The notes below the pieces were generated by a model. That model was not told where the DNA came from. It was given only the letters and a program-made list of their open reading frames with translations, and did not search any database. A program made the position numbers and the translations under genes. A stretch of 64,000 nucleotides of DNA from Curtobacterium sp. 'Ferrero' (GTDB lineage: Bacteria; Actinomycetota; Actinomycetes; Actinomycetales; Microbacteriaceae). Of this stretch, positions 25,524 to 34,677 are shown piece by piece (within the stretch, counting starts at the first letter, position 1; the number at the start of each line of letters is the position of its first letter). The stretch spans positions 1 to 64,000 of the forward strand of contig NZ_NXIA01000012.1 in the NCBI RefSeq assembly GCF_002412165.1. Direction: 5' to 3'.

Positions 25524-28500
25524 TCAGGCGTCGGTCCGTGGGAAGCGGAACGTGCGCACCTCGTACGCATCGACCGGGAACGCGGCGACGCCGTCGGTGA
25601 CCGAGGCCACACCGGGCAGGGCCGCGTCGGGCTCCTCGAGCAGCGTGACCTCGACCGGATCGCCGAAGACCGCGCCCGAGGCGGGCCCCGCACCGGCCCC
25701 GGGCACCGCGATGCCGCCGGTCCCCCGGCGTCCGGACGGCTCGTACACGCGGACGACCAGGTCACCCGAGCGGTCGTCGGCGAGCTTGACGCTCGACAGC
25801 ACGATGTCGCCGGAGACCTGCACGAGCGGCGCGAACCCCTGCGCACCCGTGACCGTGCGTGCGGGGGCGTTCATGACGACTCCGGCCGCCGTGGCGCCGA
25901 GCTGGTCGGTCCCGATGACGATCCCGTACCGGTGCGTCTGCACACCCTGGTCGGTCTCGGGGTCGGGGAACCGCGGCGCGCGGAGCAGCGAGAGCCGCAC
26001 GGTCGTGGTGACGTGGCCGTCGACGGCGTCACGAGTCGTGTCGAACCCGTGGATCGAGTCGTTCACCAGTGCGACGCCGAACCCGGGCTCCTCCACGAGG
26101 ACGTACCGGTGCATCGAGGTCTCGAACTTCGCGGCCTCCCACGAGGTGTTCGTGTGGGTCACCCGCTTCTGCGCACCGAACTGGGTCTCGGCGACGGTGT
26201 GCTCCGCCCGGACGTCGAGCGGGAACGCCACCTTGAGGAACTTCTCGGTCTCGTGCCAGTCGGTGACCTGCGCGAACTCGACCGTGCGGGAACCCGGGGC
26301 GAGCGTGATCTCCTGCGTGACGGTCGAGTTGCCGAACGCCCGGGCGACGGTGACCCGCGCGGTGCCGTCGACGTCGACCGAGGCGGCGAGCGAGGTGACG
26401 TCGACGAGGTCCTCGACCCGGTTGCGGTAGTAGCGGTCGACGTCCCACGCGTCCCACATGTTCGGGAAGTCCTGGTGGAGCTGGAGCAGGTTCGCGACCT
26501 GCCCGGGTGCGATCGCCTCGCGTCCGGTGGTCAGGTCGACGGCACTCGTCACGAGGCCACGGCCGTCGACGACGACCCGGACCAGCTCGTTCGTCAGGAC
26601 GTACCCGCCGTCCTGCTCGGCGAGCGACACCGGGTTCGTCGCCGCCACGTCGGTCGCCGCGATCGCGCCCTGCGCGGGTGCGCCGGCCTGGAGGAACGGG
26701 GCCGGGTTGACCACGACGGTCGCGTCGCCGACACCGGCGAGCGCCGACAGCGCCCGCTCGATGATCGCCGACAGTGCGGCTGCAGTCTCGGCGTACTTCG
26801 CGACCGCTTCGCGGTGCACCCAGGCGATCGAGGTGCCCGGGAGGATGTCGTGGAACTGCTGCAGGAGGACCTGCTGCCACAGCGCGTCGAGCTCGTCGTA
26901 CGGGTACGCGAAGTCGGTGCGGGCGGCGGCGGTCGCTGCCCACAGCTCGGCCTCGATCAGGAGCTGCTCGCAGCGGCGGTTGCCCTGCTTGGTCTGGTGC
27001 TGGCTGGTCAGGGTGGCGCGGTGGAGCTCGAGGTAGAGCTCCCCCACCCACACCGGCGGGTTCGGCAGCTCGGACTTCGCCCGCTCGAAGAACGCGTCCG
27101 GGTGCTCCCAGCGGACCTTGGCGCTGCCCTCGAGGTCGGCGAGCCGCGCGGCCGTGCCGGTCATCTCGCGGGTGGTCCCACCGCCGCCGTCACCCCACCC
27201 GACGGGCGCGATGGAGCCCGTCGCCAGCCGGTTCTCGCGGAACTGCCGGGAGGCCTTCGCGACCTCTTCGCCGGAGAGCCGGGAGTTGTAGGTGTCCATC
27301 GACGGGAAGTGCGAGAACACCCGCGAGCCGTCGATGCCCTCCCAGAGGAACGTGTGGTGCGGGAACTTGTTCACCTGGTTCCACGAGATCTTCTGCGTGA
27401 AGAACCACTCGAAGCCCGCGCGGCGCATGAGCTGCGGCAGGGCCGGCGAGTAGCCGAAGCTGTCCGGCAGCCAGACGCCCTTCGGTCGGATCCCGAACTC
27501 CCGCTCGAAGAACCGCTGGCCCTGCGAGAACTGCCGCACGATGCTCTCGCCCGTCGGCATCACCGTGTCGGACTCCACCCACATGCCCCCGAGCGGCAGG
27601 AACCGACCGGCCTCGACAGCGGCCCGCACCCGGGCGTACACCTCGGGCCGGTGCTCCTTGATCCACGCGTACTGCTGCGCGCTCGACATGCCGTACAGGA
27701 AGTCGTCGGTCTGGTCGATGAGCTCGGTCATCGTCGACGTCGTGCGGGCGACCTTCCGGATCGTCTCGCGGACCGGCCAGAGCCAGGCGGAGTCGATGTG
27801 CGCGTGGCCGATCGCCGAGATCGTGTGGGCGGACGCGTCGGCCGGCGCCGCCAGGACCTCGGCGAGCGCCGCACGGGCGTCGGCAGCGGTCTCCGGGATG
27901 TGCTGCAGGTCGAGCCGGTCGAGGGCGTCGTCGAGGGCCTGCAGGATGCGCATCCGTCGGGGTCCGTCGGACAGCTGCGCCTGGAGTTCGAGCAGCACCT
28001 CGAGGTCGAGCGCGAGCTCGTGCACCTCGGACTCGAACACGGCGAGGTCCATGCGGCGCGAGGTGTAGAGGCGCTTCGGGGACGAGGTCTCGATGTCGCC
28101 CTCGTGCGTGACGAGGAAGGGGTGGTAGTCGAGCAGGACCGGGTTCGACGCGGCCTCGACGAAGAGCTCCACGGTCTCGCCGCCCGCGGCCTCCTCGGCG
28201 ACGAGGACCCACTGGTTGCGCGGGTTGATCGACTTCACCGGGGTGCCGTCGGCGAGGTACACCAGGCCCTCGCACTGGAAGCCCGGCATGTTCTTGTCGA
28301 AGCCGAGGTCGATCACGGCCTCCACGCGACGCCCGGCCCACTCGGCCGGCACGGTGCCGCTCAGCCGGAACCACGTCGTGCCCCACGCCGCACCCCACGT
28401 CGTGCCGACCTCGTACGGCTCGAAGTCGAGCTGCAGGCCGGACGCGGGCGGGATCGGCTCCCCCGGCAACTCGTGCCAGGCGGTGTCGAGCGGTGTCGCC

Positions 28501-28580
28501 GTGGCGTGCACGGCGGGCAGGATCCGCTCGTCGAGGACCCGTCGGGCGCGTCCGGTGGTGAGGGGGATGTCGTCGTGCAT
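25524..28580 (-). CDS. GH38 alpha-mannosidase
   Basis: 1018 residues, no signal peptide, so cytoplasmic. A beta-rich N-terminal domain precedes the GH38 catalytic domain with zinc ligands in Gly-His-Ala-His-Ile-Asp-Ser-Ala-Trp-Leu-Trp-Pro (H259/H261, D263). The nucleophile D373 is in Leu-Pro-Asp-Ser-Phe-Gly-Tyr-Ser. The mid helical and large C-terminal beta domains are complete. It should remove alpha-linked mannose from imported oligosaccharides. It sits between the GH5-type and Endo-H-like genes on one strand. Confidence 0.95.
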   Translation of the reverse strand: MHDDIPLTTGRARRVLDERILPAVHATATPLDTAWHELPGEPIPPASGLQLDFEPYEVGTTWGAAWGTTWFRLSGTVPAEWAGRRVEAVIDLGFDKNMPGFQCEGLVYLADGTPVKSINPRNQWVLVAEEAAGGETVELFVEAASNPVLLDYHPFLVTHEGDIETSSPKRLYTSRRMDLAVFESEVHELALDLEVLLELQAQLSDGPRRMRILQALDDALDRLDLQHIPETAADARAALAEVLAAPADASAHTISAIGHAHIDSAWLWPVRETIRKVARTTSTMTELIDQTDDFLYGMSSAQQYAWIKEHRPEVYARVRAAVEAGRFLPLGGMWVESDTVMPTGESIVRQFSQGQRFFEREFGIRPKGVWLPDSFGYSPALPQLMRRAGFEWFFTQKISWNQVNKFPHHTFLWEGIDGSRVFSHFPSMDTYNSRLSGEEVAKASRQFRENRLATGSIAPVGWGDGGGGTTREMTGTAARLADLEGSAKVRWEHPDAFFERAKSELPNPPVWVGELYLELHRATLTSQHQTKQGNRRCEQLLIEAELWAATAAARTDFAYPYDELDALWQQVLLQQFHDILPGTSIAWVHREAVAKYAETAAALSAIIERALSALAGVGDATVVVNPAPFLQAGAPAQGAIAATDVAATNPVSLAEQDGGYVLTNELVRVVVDGRGLVTSAVDLTTGREAIAPGQVANLLQLHQDFPNMWDAWDVDRYYRNRVEDLVDVTSLAASVDVDGTARVTVARAFGNSTVTQEITLAPGSRTVEFAQVTDWHETEKFLKVAFPLDVRAEHTVAETQFGAQKRVTHTNTSWEAAKFETSMHRYVLVEEPGFGVALVNDSIHGFDTTRDAVDGHVTTTVRLSLLRAPRFPDPETDQGVQTHRYGIVIGTDQLGATAAGVVMNAPARTVTGAQGFAPLVQVSGDIVLSSVKLADDRSGDLVVRVYEPSGRRGTGGIAVPGAGAGPASGAVFGDPVEVTLLEEPDAALPGVASVTDGVAAFPVDAYEVRTFRFPRTDA

Positions 28581-28671
28581 GGGGTCCTTCCGGGAGGGAG
28601 GGTCGGCGTCGCTGCCGGCAGCAGGGCGGATGGGATGGTCGGGGGCGTCGCCCGGGGCAGGCGTCGCCCGG

Positions 28672-30021
28672 TCAGGGCATGGTGGCGGGGTGGGCGACCG
28701 TCAGGGCGGTGCCGTCGAGGTCACCCGGCACGTCCACGATGGTGGTGATCCCCCGCGCGGTGCGGAGTGCCTCGTCGGCGAGTCGGGAACGCAGGAGCAC
28801 CTGCGGGCCGCGGCCGTCAGCGGACGACTCGGCGAGCGCGAGCCACGCGGCGGCGAACCGTCCGCCGGGCGCGCAGTCGGCCCGGGTGCCGTACCGGGGC
28901 GCGCCGTCGTCGAGCACGTCGTCGAGCACGAGCGCGGTCGACGGGGGCTCCGCCGGCGACGGCACTCCCGCACGGGCGAGCGCCGCGAACGCCTCCCCCG
29001 CGGGCTTCAGCGCGCCGTCGTTCGTGAACAGCCCGAGGTCGTACTCGAGCTCGGGGAAGTCCGCGAGCGACCGGGAGACGTCGTGCGAACACCACCAGGT
29101 CACGCCGAGGAGCTGTTGCGCGCCGAGCACGTGCCGGATCGTCTGCTCCGTGAACGACGCCGCCTGGTCCGCCGGGACGACGTTCGTCGGGGCGCCGACC
29201 TCCTGCAGCCAGTTCGGCCGGTCGGGCTCGCGGTTCCACGCCGCGGCGAGCTGGAGCAGGTACTCGCCGTGCCGGACGGACCCGGCGCCGAGCGGACCGT
29301 GCAGCGTGGCCGTGCCGTTGAACACCCACGAGTGCGTGATCGTGGCGTCACCGTGGTCCGCCGCGTGCTCCGGCCCGAAGGGCTGCGCGTCGTCGTACCA
29401 GGCCGCGTCGTACTGCGCGACCGTCACCAGCGGCCCTGGGCGCGACCCGGCGTCGGAGGCGACCGACGTGCCGGACCCGAGCCGGGCCTCCCGTCCGAGT
29501 CCCCGCCGCGCCGCGGCGACCATCGCCGCCGCCCACGCGTGCCCCTGCTCCGCCGTGATGTCGTGCGGGGCGGGGTGCGGTGCGTGCGCGAACTGGTTGA
29601 CCTCGTTGCCGATCGACATGCCGAGCAGGTTCGGGCGGTCCGCGACCGATCCGGCGAGCGCCTCGACGTACGCGGCGGTCGACGCGACGACGTCCGGGTC
29701 GGTGAACATGTTCCGGCGGTGCCAGCTGTCGAGCCACGACGGGACGAAGTCGAAGCTCGACAGGTGTCCCTGCAGGGCGTCGACGTTGACGTCGAGCCCG
29801 AACGATCCGGCGATGTCGACGACCGTCGCGACGTCGCGCAGTGCCGATGCCCGGATGAGCGTCCGGTTCGGCTGCACGACAGGCCAGAGCGGGAAGATCC
29901 GGACGTGGTCCGCTCCGAGCGAGGCGATCGCCTCGAGGTCCCGCGCCGTGTCCGACGCCGAGAAGTCGAGCCAGGAGTGGAACCAGCCGACGGCCGGGGT
30001 GTAGTTGACGCCGAACCGCAT
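28672..30021 (-). CDS. GH5-type glycoside hydrolase, probable beta-mannosidase (GH5_18-like)
   Basis: 449 residues, cytoplasmic, clan GH-A barrel. The acid/base E140 is in Ser-Ile-Gly-Asn-Glu, the nucleophile E274 in Trp-Leu-Gln-Glu-Val-Gly. The N-terminal Gly-Val-Asn-Tyr-Thr-Pro and Arg-Ile-Phe-Pro-Leu-Trp-Pro resemble, from memory, the GH5_18 beta-mannosidases of bifidobacteria that cleave Man-beta-1,4-GlcNAc left after Endo-type release. Subfamily assignment needs a search; an ordinary mannanase is less likely because there is no signal peptide. ATGA overlap with the upstream permease fixes the start. Confidence 0.75.
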   Translation of the reverse strand: MRFGVNYTPAVGWFHSWLDFSASDTARDLEAIASLGADHVRIFPLWPVVQPNRTLIRASALRDVATVVDIAGSFGLDVNVDALQGHLSSFDFVPSWLDSWHRRNMFTDPDVVASTAAYVEALAGSVADRPNLLGMSIGNEVNQFAHAPHPAPHDITAEQGHAWAAAMVAAARRGLGREARLGSGTSVASDAGSRPGPLVTVAQYDAAWYDDAQPFGPEHAADHGDATITHSWVFNGTATLHGPLGAGSVRHGEYLLQLAAAWNREPDRPNWLQEVGAPTNVVPADQAASFTEQTIRHVLGAQQLLGVTWWCSHDVSRSLADFPELEYDLGLFTNDGALKPAGEAFAALARAGVPSPAEPPSTALVLDDVLDDGAPRYGTRADCAPGGRFAAAWLALAESSADGRGPQVLLRSRLADEALRTARGITTIVDVPGDLDGTALTVAHPATMP

Positions 30022-30983
30022 CAGCCCTTCACACCGCCCTCTTCGACGCCCTTGAAGAAGAACCGCTGCAGCACCGCGAAGATCACCGCGATCGGGATGA
30101 ACGCGATCATGGTGCCGGCCGCGATCATCCGCTGGTCGGTGGCGAACGTGCCCTGGAGGTACTGCAGGCCGACCGTCAGGGTGAGGTTCTGCGGCGACTG
30201 GAGCACGATGAGCGGCCAGAGGAAGTCGTCCCACGCGCCGATGAACGAGAAGATCGCGATCACCGCGATGGTCCCCTGCACGGCCGGCAGCGCGATGTAC
30301 CGGAGGCGCTGCATCGCGTTCGCGCCGTCCATCACCGCGGCCTGGTCGATCTCCTCGGGGATCTGTCGGAACGCGTTGAACATGAGCAGGACGTTGAGCG
30401 CCGCGATCATGCCGGGCAGGGCGACGCCGACGAGGTTGTCGGCGAGGCCGAGGTCCTTCACGGTGACGAACTGGCTGATGATCGTCGCCTCGCCCGGCAG
30501 CACGAGGGTGGCGAGGAACAGGCCGAGCACGACCTTCCGGTAGCGCCACTGCAGTCGGGCGAGGGCGAACCCGGCGAGGGTCGCGAAGACGATGTTGCCG
30601 AACACGTCGATCGCGGCGACGAGCAGCGAGTTGCCGATGTACCGCCAGACCGGGATCGCCGCGGCCACCTTGAGGTAGTTCTCGATGGTCGGCTCGGTCG
30701 GGATGAACGACGGGTTCGCGGTGTAGATGTCCTCGCCCGCGCCCTTGAGCGAGGTGGACAGCTGCCAGAGGAACGGCCCGATCGTGATGAAGAGCACCAC
30801 CACGAGCAGGACGTAGCGGACCACCTTCTCGCGGGTGGACATGACGCCCCAGACGACGCGGCGTCGCCCGCGGGGCGGCCGGGAGGCACCACCCGGCCGG
30901 GTCGCGCCGGTCACGTCCGGCGTCGGGCTGGCGGCACCGCGGGCGCCGGTCAGGGCGGGTTCGGTGCTGGTCGTGTTCGTCAC
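30021..30983 (-). CDS. Carbohydrate ABC transporter permease (MalG/CUT1 type)
   Basis: 320 residues. A long Pro/Arg-rich cytoplasmic N-terminus precedes six membrane helices. The conserved EAA loop reads Glu-Ile-Asp-Gln-Ala-Ala-Val-Met-Asp-Gly-Ala, where the ATPase docks. The GTG start overlaps the stop of the partner permease. The C-terminus ends in Gly-Val-Glu-Glu-Gly-Gly-Val-Lys-Gly, typical of this subunit. It is co-transcribed with the glycosidases. Confidence 0.92.
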   Translation of the reverse strand: MTNTTSTEPALTGARGAASPTPDVTGATRPGGASRPPRGRRRVVWGVMSTREKVVRYVLLVVVLFITIGPFLWQLSTSLKGAGEDIYTANPSFIPTEPTIENYLKVAAAIPVWRYIGNSLLVAAIDVFGNIVFATLAGFALARLQWRYRKVVLGLFLATLVLPGEATIISQFVTVKDLGLADNLVGVALPGMIAALNVLLMFNAFRQIPEEIDQAAVMDGANAMQRLRYIALPAVQGTIAVIAIFSFIGAWDDFLWPLIVLQSPQNLTLTVGLQYLQGTFATDQRMIAAGTMIAFIPIAVIFAVLQRFFFKGVEEGGVKG

Positions 30984-31852
30984 TTGTCGGCCTTGCTGTT
31001 CATGCGGGCGAGGGCGAGCATCGGGATGAGCGTCACGACGAAGAGCAGGAGGCTCAGGGCGGACGCGTAGCCGAGGTTGCCGGTGAACCCGCGGGCGTAC
31101 TGCTGGATGAGCATGACGAGCGAGTTGTCCTGCCCGCCGGGGCCACCCGTGCCGTTGGTGAGGATGTAGAGCTCGCTGAAGACCCGGAGCGCCGAGACGC
31201 ACACGAGGATGCCGACGAGGGTCATCGTCCCGCGGACGCCGGGCATCGTGACCGACCAGAACCGCCGCACGGCTCCGGCGCCGTCGAGCGCCGCCGCTTC
31301 GTGGAGGTCCTTGCCGACGTTCCCGAGCGCCGCGAGGAAGATGATCATGTAGTAGCCGAGGCCCTTCCAGACGGTGAGGCTGATCGCGCTGATGAGCAGC
31401 AGCCACCGGTCGGTGAGGAACGGGATGCCCGCGCCGCCGAGGGCCTTCACGATCTCGTTGATGACCCCGCGGTCGTCGAGGATCCAGGTCCAGATCAGGC
31501 CGACGACGACCGCGGAGGCGATCACGGGCGTGTAGTACGCCGTGCGGAAGAACGCGATCCCGGGGAGCTTCTGCTGCACGAGCACCGCGATGAGCAGCGG
31601 CAGGATCGTGAGCAGCGGCAGGCAGATCGCCATGTAGATGACGCTGTTGAGGAGCGCCTCCCACACCTGCGGGTCCGCGAGCAGGGTCCGGAAGTTCGCG
31701 AGGCCCACCCACTGGCTCACGCCCCCGAGCGGGCTGGCGTTCGTGAACGACAGCCGGACGGTGTTGATCGACGGCCAGAGGCTGAACCCGACGAGCCAGA
31801 CGAGTGCCGGCAGGACCAGGAGCCAGGGCGTGAACCAGCGGTTGGCGCGCAT
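30980..31852 (-). CDS. Carbohydrate ABC transporter permease (MalF/CUT1 type)
   Basis: 290 residues, six membrane helices, first helix about 9-30. The EAA loop reads Asp-Leu-His-Glu-Ala-Ala-Ala-Leu-Asp-Gly-Ala. ATGA overlap with the binding-protein stop. It forms the channel with the next gene. No ATPase gene is in the operon, so an MsiK/MsmK-type shared ATPase encoded elsewhere is expected, as is common for CUT1 systems in actinobacteria. Confidence 0.92.
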   Translation of the reverse strand: MRANRWFTPWLLVLPALVWLVGFSLWPSINTVRLSFTNASPLGGVSQWVGLANFRTLLADPQVWEALLNSVIYMAICLPLLTILPLLIAVLVQQKLPGIAFFRTAYYTPVIASAVVVGLIWTWILDDRGVINEIVKALGGAGIPFLTDRWLLLISAISLTVWKGLGYYMIIFLAALGNVGKDLHEAAALDGAGAVRRFWSVTMPGVRGTMTLVGILVCVSALRVFSELYILTNGTGGPGGQDNSLVMLIQQYARGFTGNLGYASALSLLLFVVTLIPMLALARMNSKADK

Positions 31853-33144
31853 CAGCTGTTCGCCAGCAGGGTGTTCATCTTGGTCTGCGCGGTCTCGAGG
31901 GCCTGCTTCGCGCTGACCTGGCCCTTCATGGCGAGGGCGATCTGCTGGTCGAGGAAGTCCGTCATCGCGGAGTTCGCCTGGACCGGGTTGAGGACCTTCG
32001 CCTGCTTGAGCGCCTCGTTCGCGAGCACGCGGGCCTTGCCGTTCACGGTGCCGTCGTCCTTCGAGAAGTACGGGTCGGACTGCGACGAGGTCGTCGACGG
32101 GAAGATGTTCACCAGGTGTGCGAACGCCTCCTGGTTCTTCGCGTTCGTCATGTACTGCGCGAACGCCTCGGCGGTGGCGAGGTGCTTCGACTTCGACGAC
32201 ACCGACAGGCCCTGCACGTACAGCGGCGGGGTGTCGAGCGCCGGGCTGACGACGACGTTGCCCTTGAGCGACGGGTTGTTCTTGATCATGTCGCTCAGCG
32301 CGGTCGCGCCACCGGTCGTCCAGGCGACCTTCTGCTGCGTGAAGAGCGTCGAGTTGCCGAGGTAGTCGCTGTTCAGGACGTTGGAGGGCATGTAGCCGTC
32401 CTGGTACGCGGTCTTGTAGCGGTCGATGAGGTCGGCCGCCTTCGACGAGTCCGCGAACACGAACTTGGTGCCGTCGCCGTTGAGCACCTTGACGCCGGCG
32501 AGCGTGAAGTCGCCGAGGCCGGGCTTGCGGCTCATCAGGTAGTCGGTCGGGCAGTTCTCGTGCATGGTCTTCGCCTGCGTGAACAGCTCGTCGGTGGTGG
32601 CCGGCGGGTTGGACGCGTCGAGACCGCACTTGTCGAACATCGACTTGTTCCAGTAGTCGACGTCTGTGTTGAGGTACCACGGGTAGCCGTACGTGCCGTC
32701 GAGGCCCTTGTACTCGTACGAGTCGAGCGCGCCGGAGACGTAGGTGCTCGCGAGCTTGCTGTCGTCCTTCGACACGTCCTGCAGGTAGCCGCGCTTCGCG
32801 AGCGGCAGGGCGATGTCCGGCGGCAGGTTGATGACGTCCGGCAGCGTGTTCGACGAGGCCTGGCTGAGCACCTTGTCCGCGTAGCCGTCGCCCGGCTGGT
32901 CCTGCAGCTTCACCTTGGCGTCCGGGTGCTCCTTCTCGAACCCCGTGATGACGCCGTTGAGGTAGTCCGTGTACGTCGGCGTGAGCGCCCAGGTCTGCAG
33001 CGTGATCGTGCCGTCGATCTTCCCGCTGCTGCTGCTCGTCGCACCGCTGCCGCTCGAGCAGCCGGTGAGCACGAGCGCCGTCGCCGCGGCGGTCGCGAGG
33101 AGGGCTGCTGCACGGCCCCGCGTCGCTGTTCTGGTGGTCCTCAT
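31852..33144 (-). CDS. Sugar-binding lipoprotein of CUT1 ABC transporter
   Basis: 430 residues. A signal peptide with lipobox Leu-Thr-Gly-Cys (Cys29) and a Ser/Gly linker precede an extracellular solute-binding protein family 1 fold (Thr-Ile-Thr-Leu-Gln-Thr-Trp, Gly-Phe-Glu-Lys-Glu-His-Pro near the N-terminus). It is the first gene of the operon; downstream glycosidases suggest it binds mannose-rich oligosaccharides with one GlcNAc at the reducing end. Its promoter region carries two palindromes for the divergent LacI protein. Confidence 0.92.
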   Translation of the reverse strand: MRTTRTATRGRAAALLATAAATALVLTGCSSGSGATSSSSGKIDGTITLQTWALTPTYTDYLNGVITGFEKEHPDAKVKLQDQPGDGYADKVLSQASSNTLPDVINLPPDIALPLAKRGYLQDVSKDDSKLASTYVSGALDSYEYKGLDGTYGYPWYLNTDVDYWNKSMFDKCGLDASNPPATTDELFTQAKTMHENCPTDYLMSRKPGLGDFTLAGVKVLNGDGTKFVFADSSKAADLIDRYKTAYQDGYMPSNVLNSDYLGNSTLFTQQKVAWTTGGATALSDMIKNNPSLKGNVVVSPALDTPPLYVQGLSVSSKSKHLATAEAFAQYMTNAKNQEAFAHLVNIFPSTTSSQSDPYFSKDDGTVNGKARVLANEALKQAKVLNPVQANSAMTDFLDQQIALAMKGQVSAKQALETAQTKMNTLLANS

Positions 33145-33168
33145 GGATCTGACTCCTTCGTCGTCCTG

Positions 33169-33182
33169 CTGAACCGGTTCAG
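33169..33182. promoter_or_regulatory. LacI-type operator O1
   Basis: CTGAACCGGTTCAG is a perfect 14-bp palindrome with a central CG, the hallmark of LacI-family sites. It lies 24 bp upstream of the binding-protein gene. Confidence 0.7.
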
Positions 33183-33221
33183 TCCCTGTCGCCGAACCCG
33201 TCGAATGCAGCGATGGTGACC

Positions 33222-33239
33222 GACTAAAGCGCTATAGTC
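33222..33239. promoter_or_regulatory. Second palindrome over the lacI -10 box
   Basis: GACTAAAGCGCTATAGTC is an 18-bp near-perfect palindrome (one mismatched pair) with a central GC. It contains TATAGT (33233-33238), whose position 7 nt before the lacI GTG makes it the lacI -10. Repressor bound here would shut off lacI itself. Its half-site differs from O1. Confidence 0.6.
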
Positions 33240-33245
33240 AAGCCC

Positions 33246-34301
33246 GTGGTCAAGAACCGTCGGACGACGATCGCCGACATCGCAGCACGCGCGGGCGTGT
33301 CCATCAGCGCGGTCTCGTTCGCGCTCAACGACCGTCCCGGGGTCTCGGACGACACCCGTCGACGGGTGCAGGAGATCGCCCGGGCACTCGACTGGCAGCC
33401 CCACTCCGCGGCCCGGGCACTCGGGGGTGCGCGTGCCGGGTCGATCGGGTTCGTCCTGAACCGCCCGGCACGGACGCTCGGCACCGAGTCGTTCTTCGGC
33501 GACCTCATCTCCGGCATCCAGCTCGGGCTCGCGGGCAGCCACGTCGGGATGAACCTCCTCGTCGCACGCGACGCGGACGAGGAACTCGCGACCTACCGGG
33601 ACTGGTGGCGCGGACACCGGGTCGACGGGGTGATCCTCATCGACCCACGCCGCGAGGACCCTCGCCTGACACTCCTGGCCGAGCTCGGCATGCCCACCGT
33701 GGTCGTCGGCTCACACCCCTCCCCGGCCGGCACCGCGCCGACCGTCTGGATCGACGACTCGGACGCGGCCGACACGGTGCTGCGGTACCTGCACGCGCTT
33801 GGCCACCGCCGCATCGCGCACGTCGCCGGGCGCCCCGAGTTCGAGCACACCGCCATGCGGATCGAACGGGTCAGGGCGTTCGCCGCCTCGGGCGAGTTCG
33901 ACGACGCCGCGTCGGTCCCGACCGACTACTCGGCCGAGGCGGGGGCCGCCGCGACGCGCGCGCTGCTGTCGCGGCAGGTCCGCCCGACCGCGATCGTGTA
34001 CGACAACGACGTGCTCGCCGTGGCCGGCCTCGGCGTCGCGAGCGAGATGGGCGTCCAGGTCCCGGGCGAGGTCTCGATCGTGTCGTTCGACGACTCCGCG
34101 ATGATCCGGCTCGTCCGCCCGTCGATCACCTCGCTCACCCGCGACACGGTCGACCTCGGCCAGCGGGCCGCGACGCTCCTCCGCGCCCAGATCGACGCCG
34201 ACGCACCGCTCCCGTCGCTCGCCGGACCCGCGTTGACGCTCAGCGTCCGGGAGTCGACGGGGCCCGTCCCCCGCTCCGGTGCGGCAGGTGGAGTCCGCTG
34301 A
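33246..34301 (+). CDS. LacI family transcriptional regulator
   Basis: 351 residues. The N-terminal helix-turn-helix (about 8-54) reads Thr-Ile-Ala-Asp-Ile-Ala-Ala-Arg-Ala-Gly-Val-Ser then Ala-Val-Ser-Phe-Ala-Leu-Asn. The hinge helix Ser-Ala-Ala-Arg-Ala-Leu precedes a periplasmic-binding-protein-like effector domain. The GTG start is 7 nt behind the -10, suggesting a leaderless mRNA. Its divergent position and the two operators make it the probable repressor of the mannose-glycan operon. Confidence 0.92.
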   Translation: MVKNRRTTIADIAARAGVSISAVSFALNDRPGVSDDTRRRVQEIARALDWQPHSAARALGGARAGSIGFVLNRPARTLGTESFFGDLISGIQLGLAGSHVGMNLLVARDADEELATYRDWWRGHRVDGVILIDPRREDPRLTLLAELGMPTVVVGSHPSPAGTAPTVWIDDSDAADTVLRYLHALGHRRIAHVAGRPEFEHTAMRIERVRAFAASGEFDDAASVPTDYSAEAGAAATRALLSRQVRPTAIVYDNDVLAVAGLGVASEMGVQVPGEVSIVSFDDSAMIRLVRPSITSLTRDTVDLGQRAATLLRAQIDADAPLPSLAGPALTLSVRESTGPVPRSGAAGGVR

Positions 34302-34311
34302 GCGCACTGCG

Positions 34312-34379
34312 TTGACATGCGCCTCCAGGGCGAGGATCGTTTACGCCACACCGGTACAGCAAGTAACTCGATCATCGAG
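34312..34379 (+). promoter_or_regulatory. Upstream region of small gene: -35-like box and palindrome
   Basis: TTGACA at 34312-34317 is a consensus -35 but no good -10 lies 17 bp beyond. CTCGATCATCGAG at 34367-34379 is a 13-bp palindrome 40 bp before the ATG. Together they hint at a regulated promoter. Confidence 0.3.
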
Positions 34380-34418
34380 ACTTTCGATGGGTCGAACGAC
34401 GTACTGGAAGGAGGCACC

Positions 34419-34571
34419 ATGAAGAAGAGTGAGGTGCCGTCCTGGGTGGCGCACGTGCTCACCCCACCCGAGGTCATCTCGGCCTACGTGGAGCGACGGG
34501 TCAACGACCCGGCACTCCTGTCGGGTGAGCAGTCCGAGCCCACGTACGCGGACTTCCTCCGCGACGAGTAG
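34419..34571 (+). CDS. 50-residue protein, unknown
   Basis: A short soluble protein starting Met-Lys-Lys-Ser-Glu-Val-Pro-Ser-Trp with an acidic C-terminal end; one likely amphipathic helix (Pro-Pro-Glu-Val-Ile-Ser-Ala-Tyr-Val-Glu-Arg-Arg). Support comes from an excellent GGAAGGAGG ribosome site 6 nt before ATG and a hairpin 12 nt after the stop. No function can be assigned. Confidence 0.6.
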   Translation: MKKSEVPSWVAHVLTPPEVISAYVERRVNDPALLSGEQSEPTYADFLRDE

Positions 34572-34583
34572 GCGGGTCTTGTC

Positions 34584-34643
34584 CGGACTGGAGGCCCTGC
34601 GCGCGTTCCGTCCGCACGGAACGTGATGCGGGCCTCCAGTCCG
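34584..34643. terminator. Branched hairpin, GGACTGGAGGC type
   Basis: Outer arms CGGACTGGAGGCCC (34584-34597) and complement (34630-34643) enclose a second hairpin GTTCCGT/ACGGAAC. It lies between the small gene and the convergent DMT exporter, so it can serve both. Confidence 0.7.
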
Positions 34644-34677
34644 AGTCCGGGCCCCCGGCCGCGCTGCGCGCGGCCCG

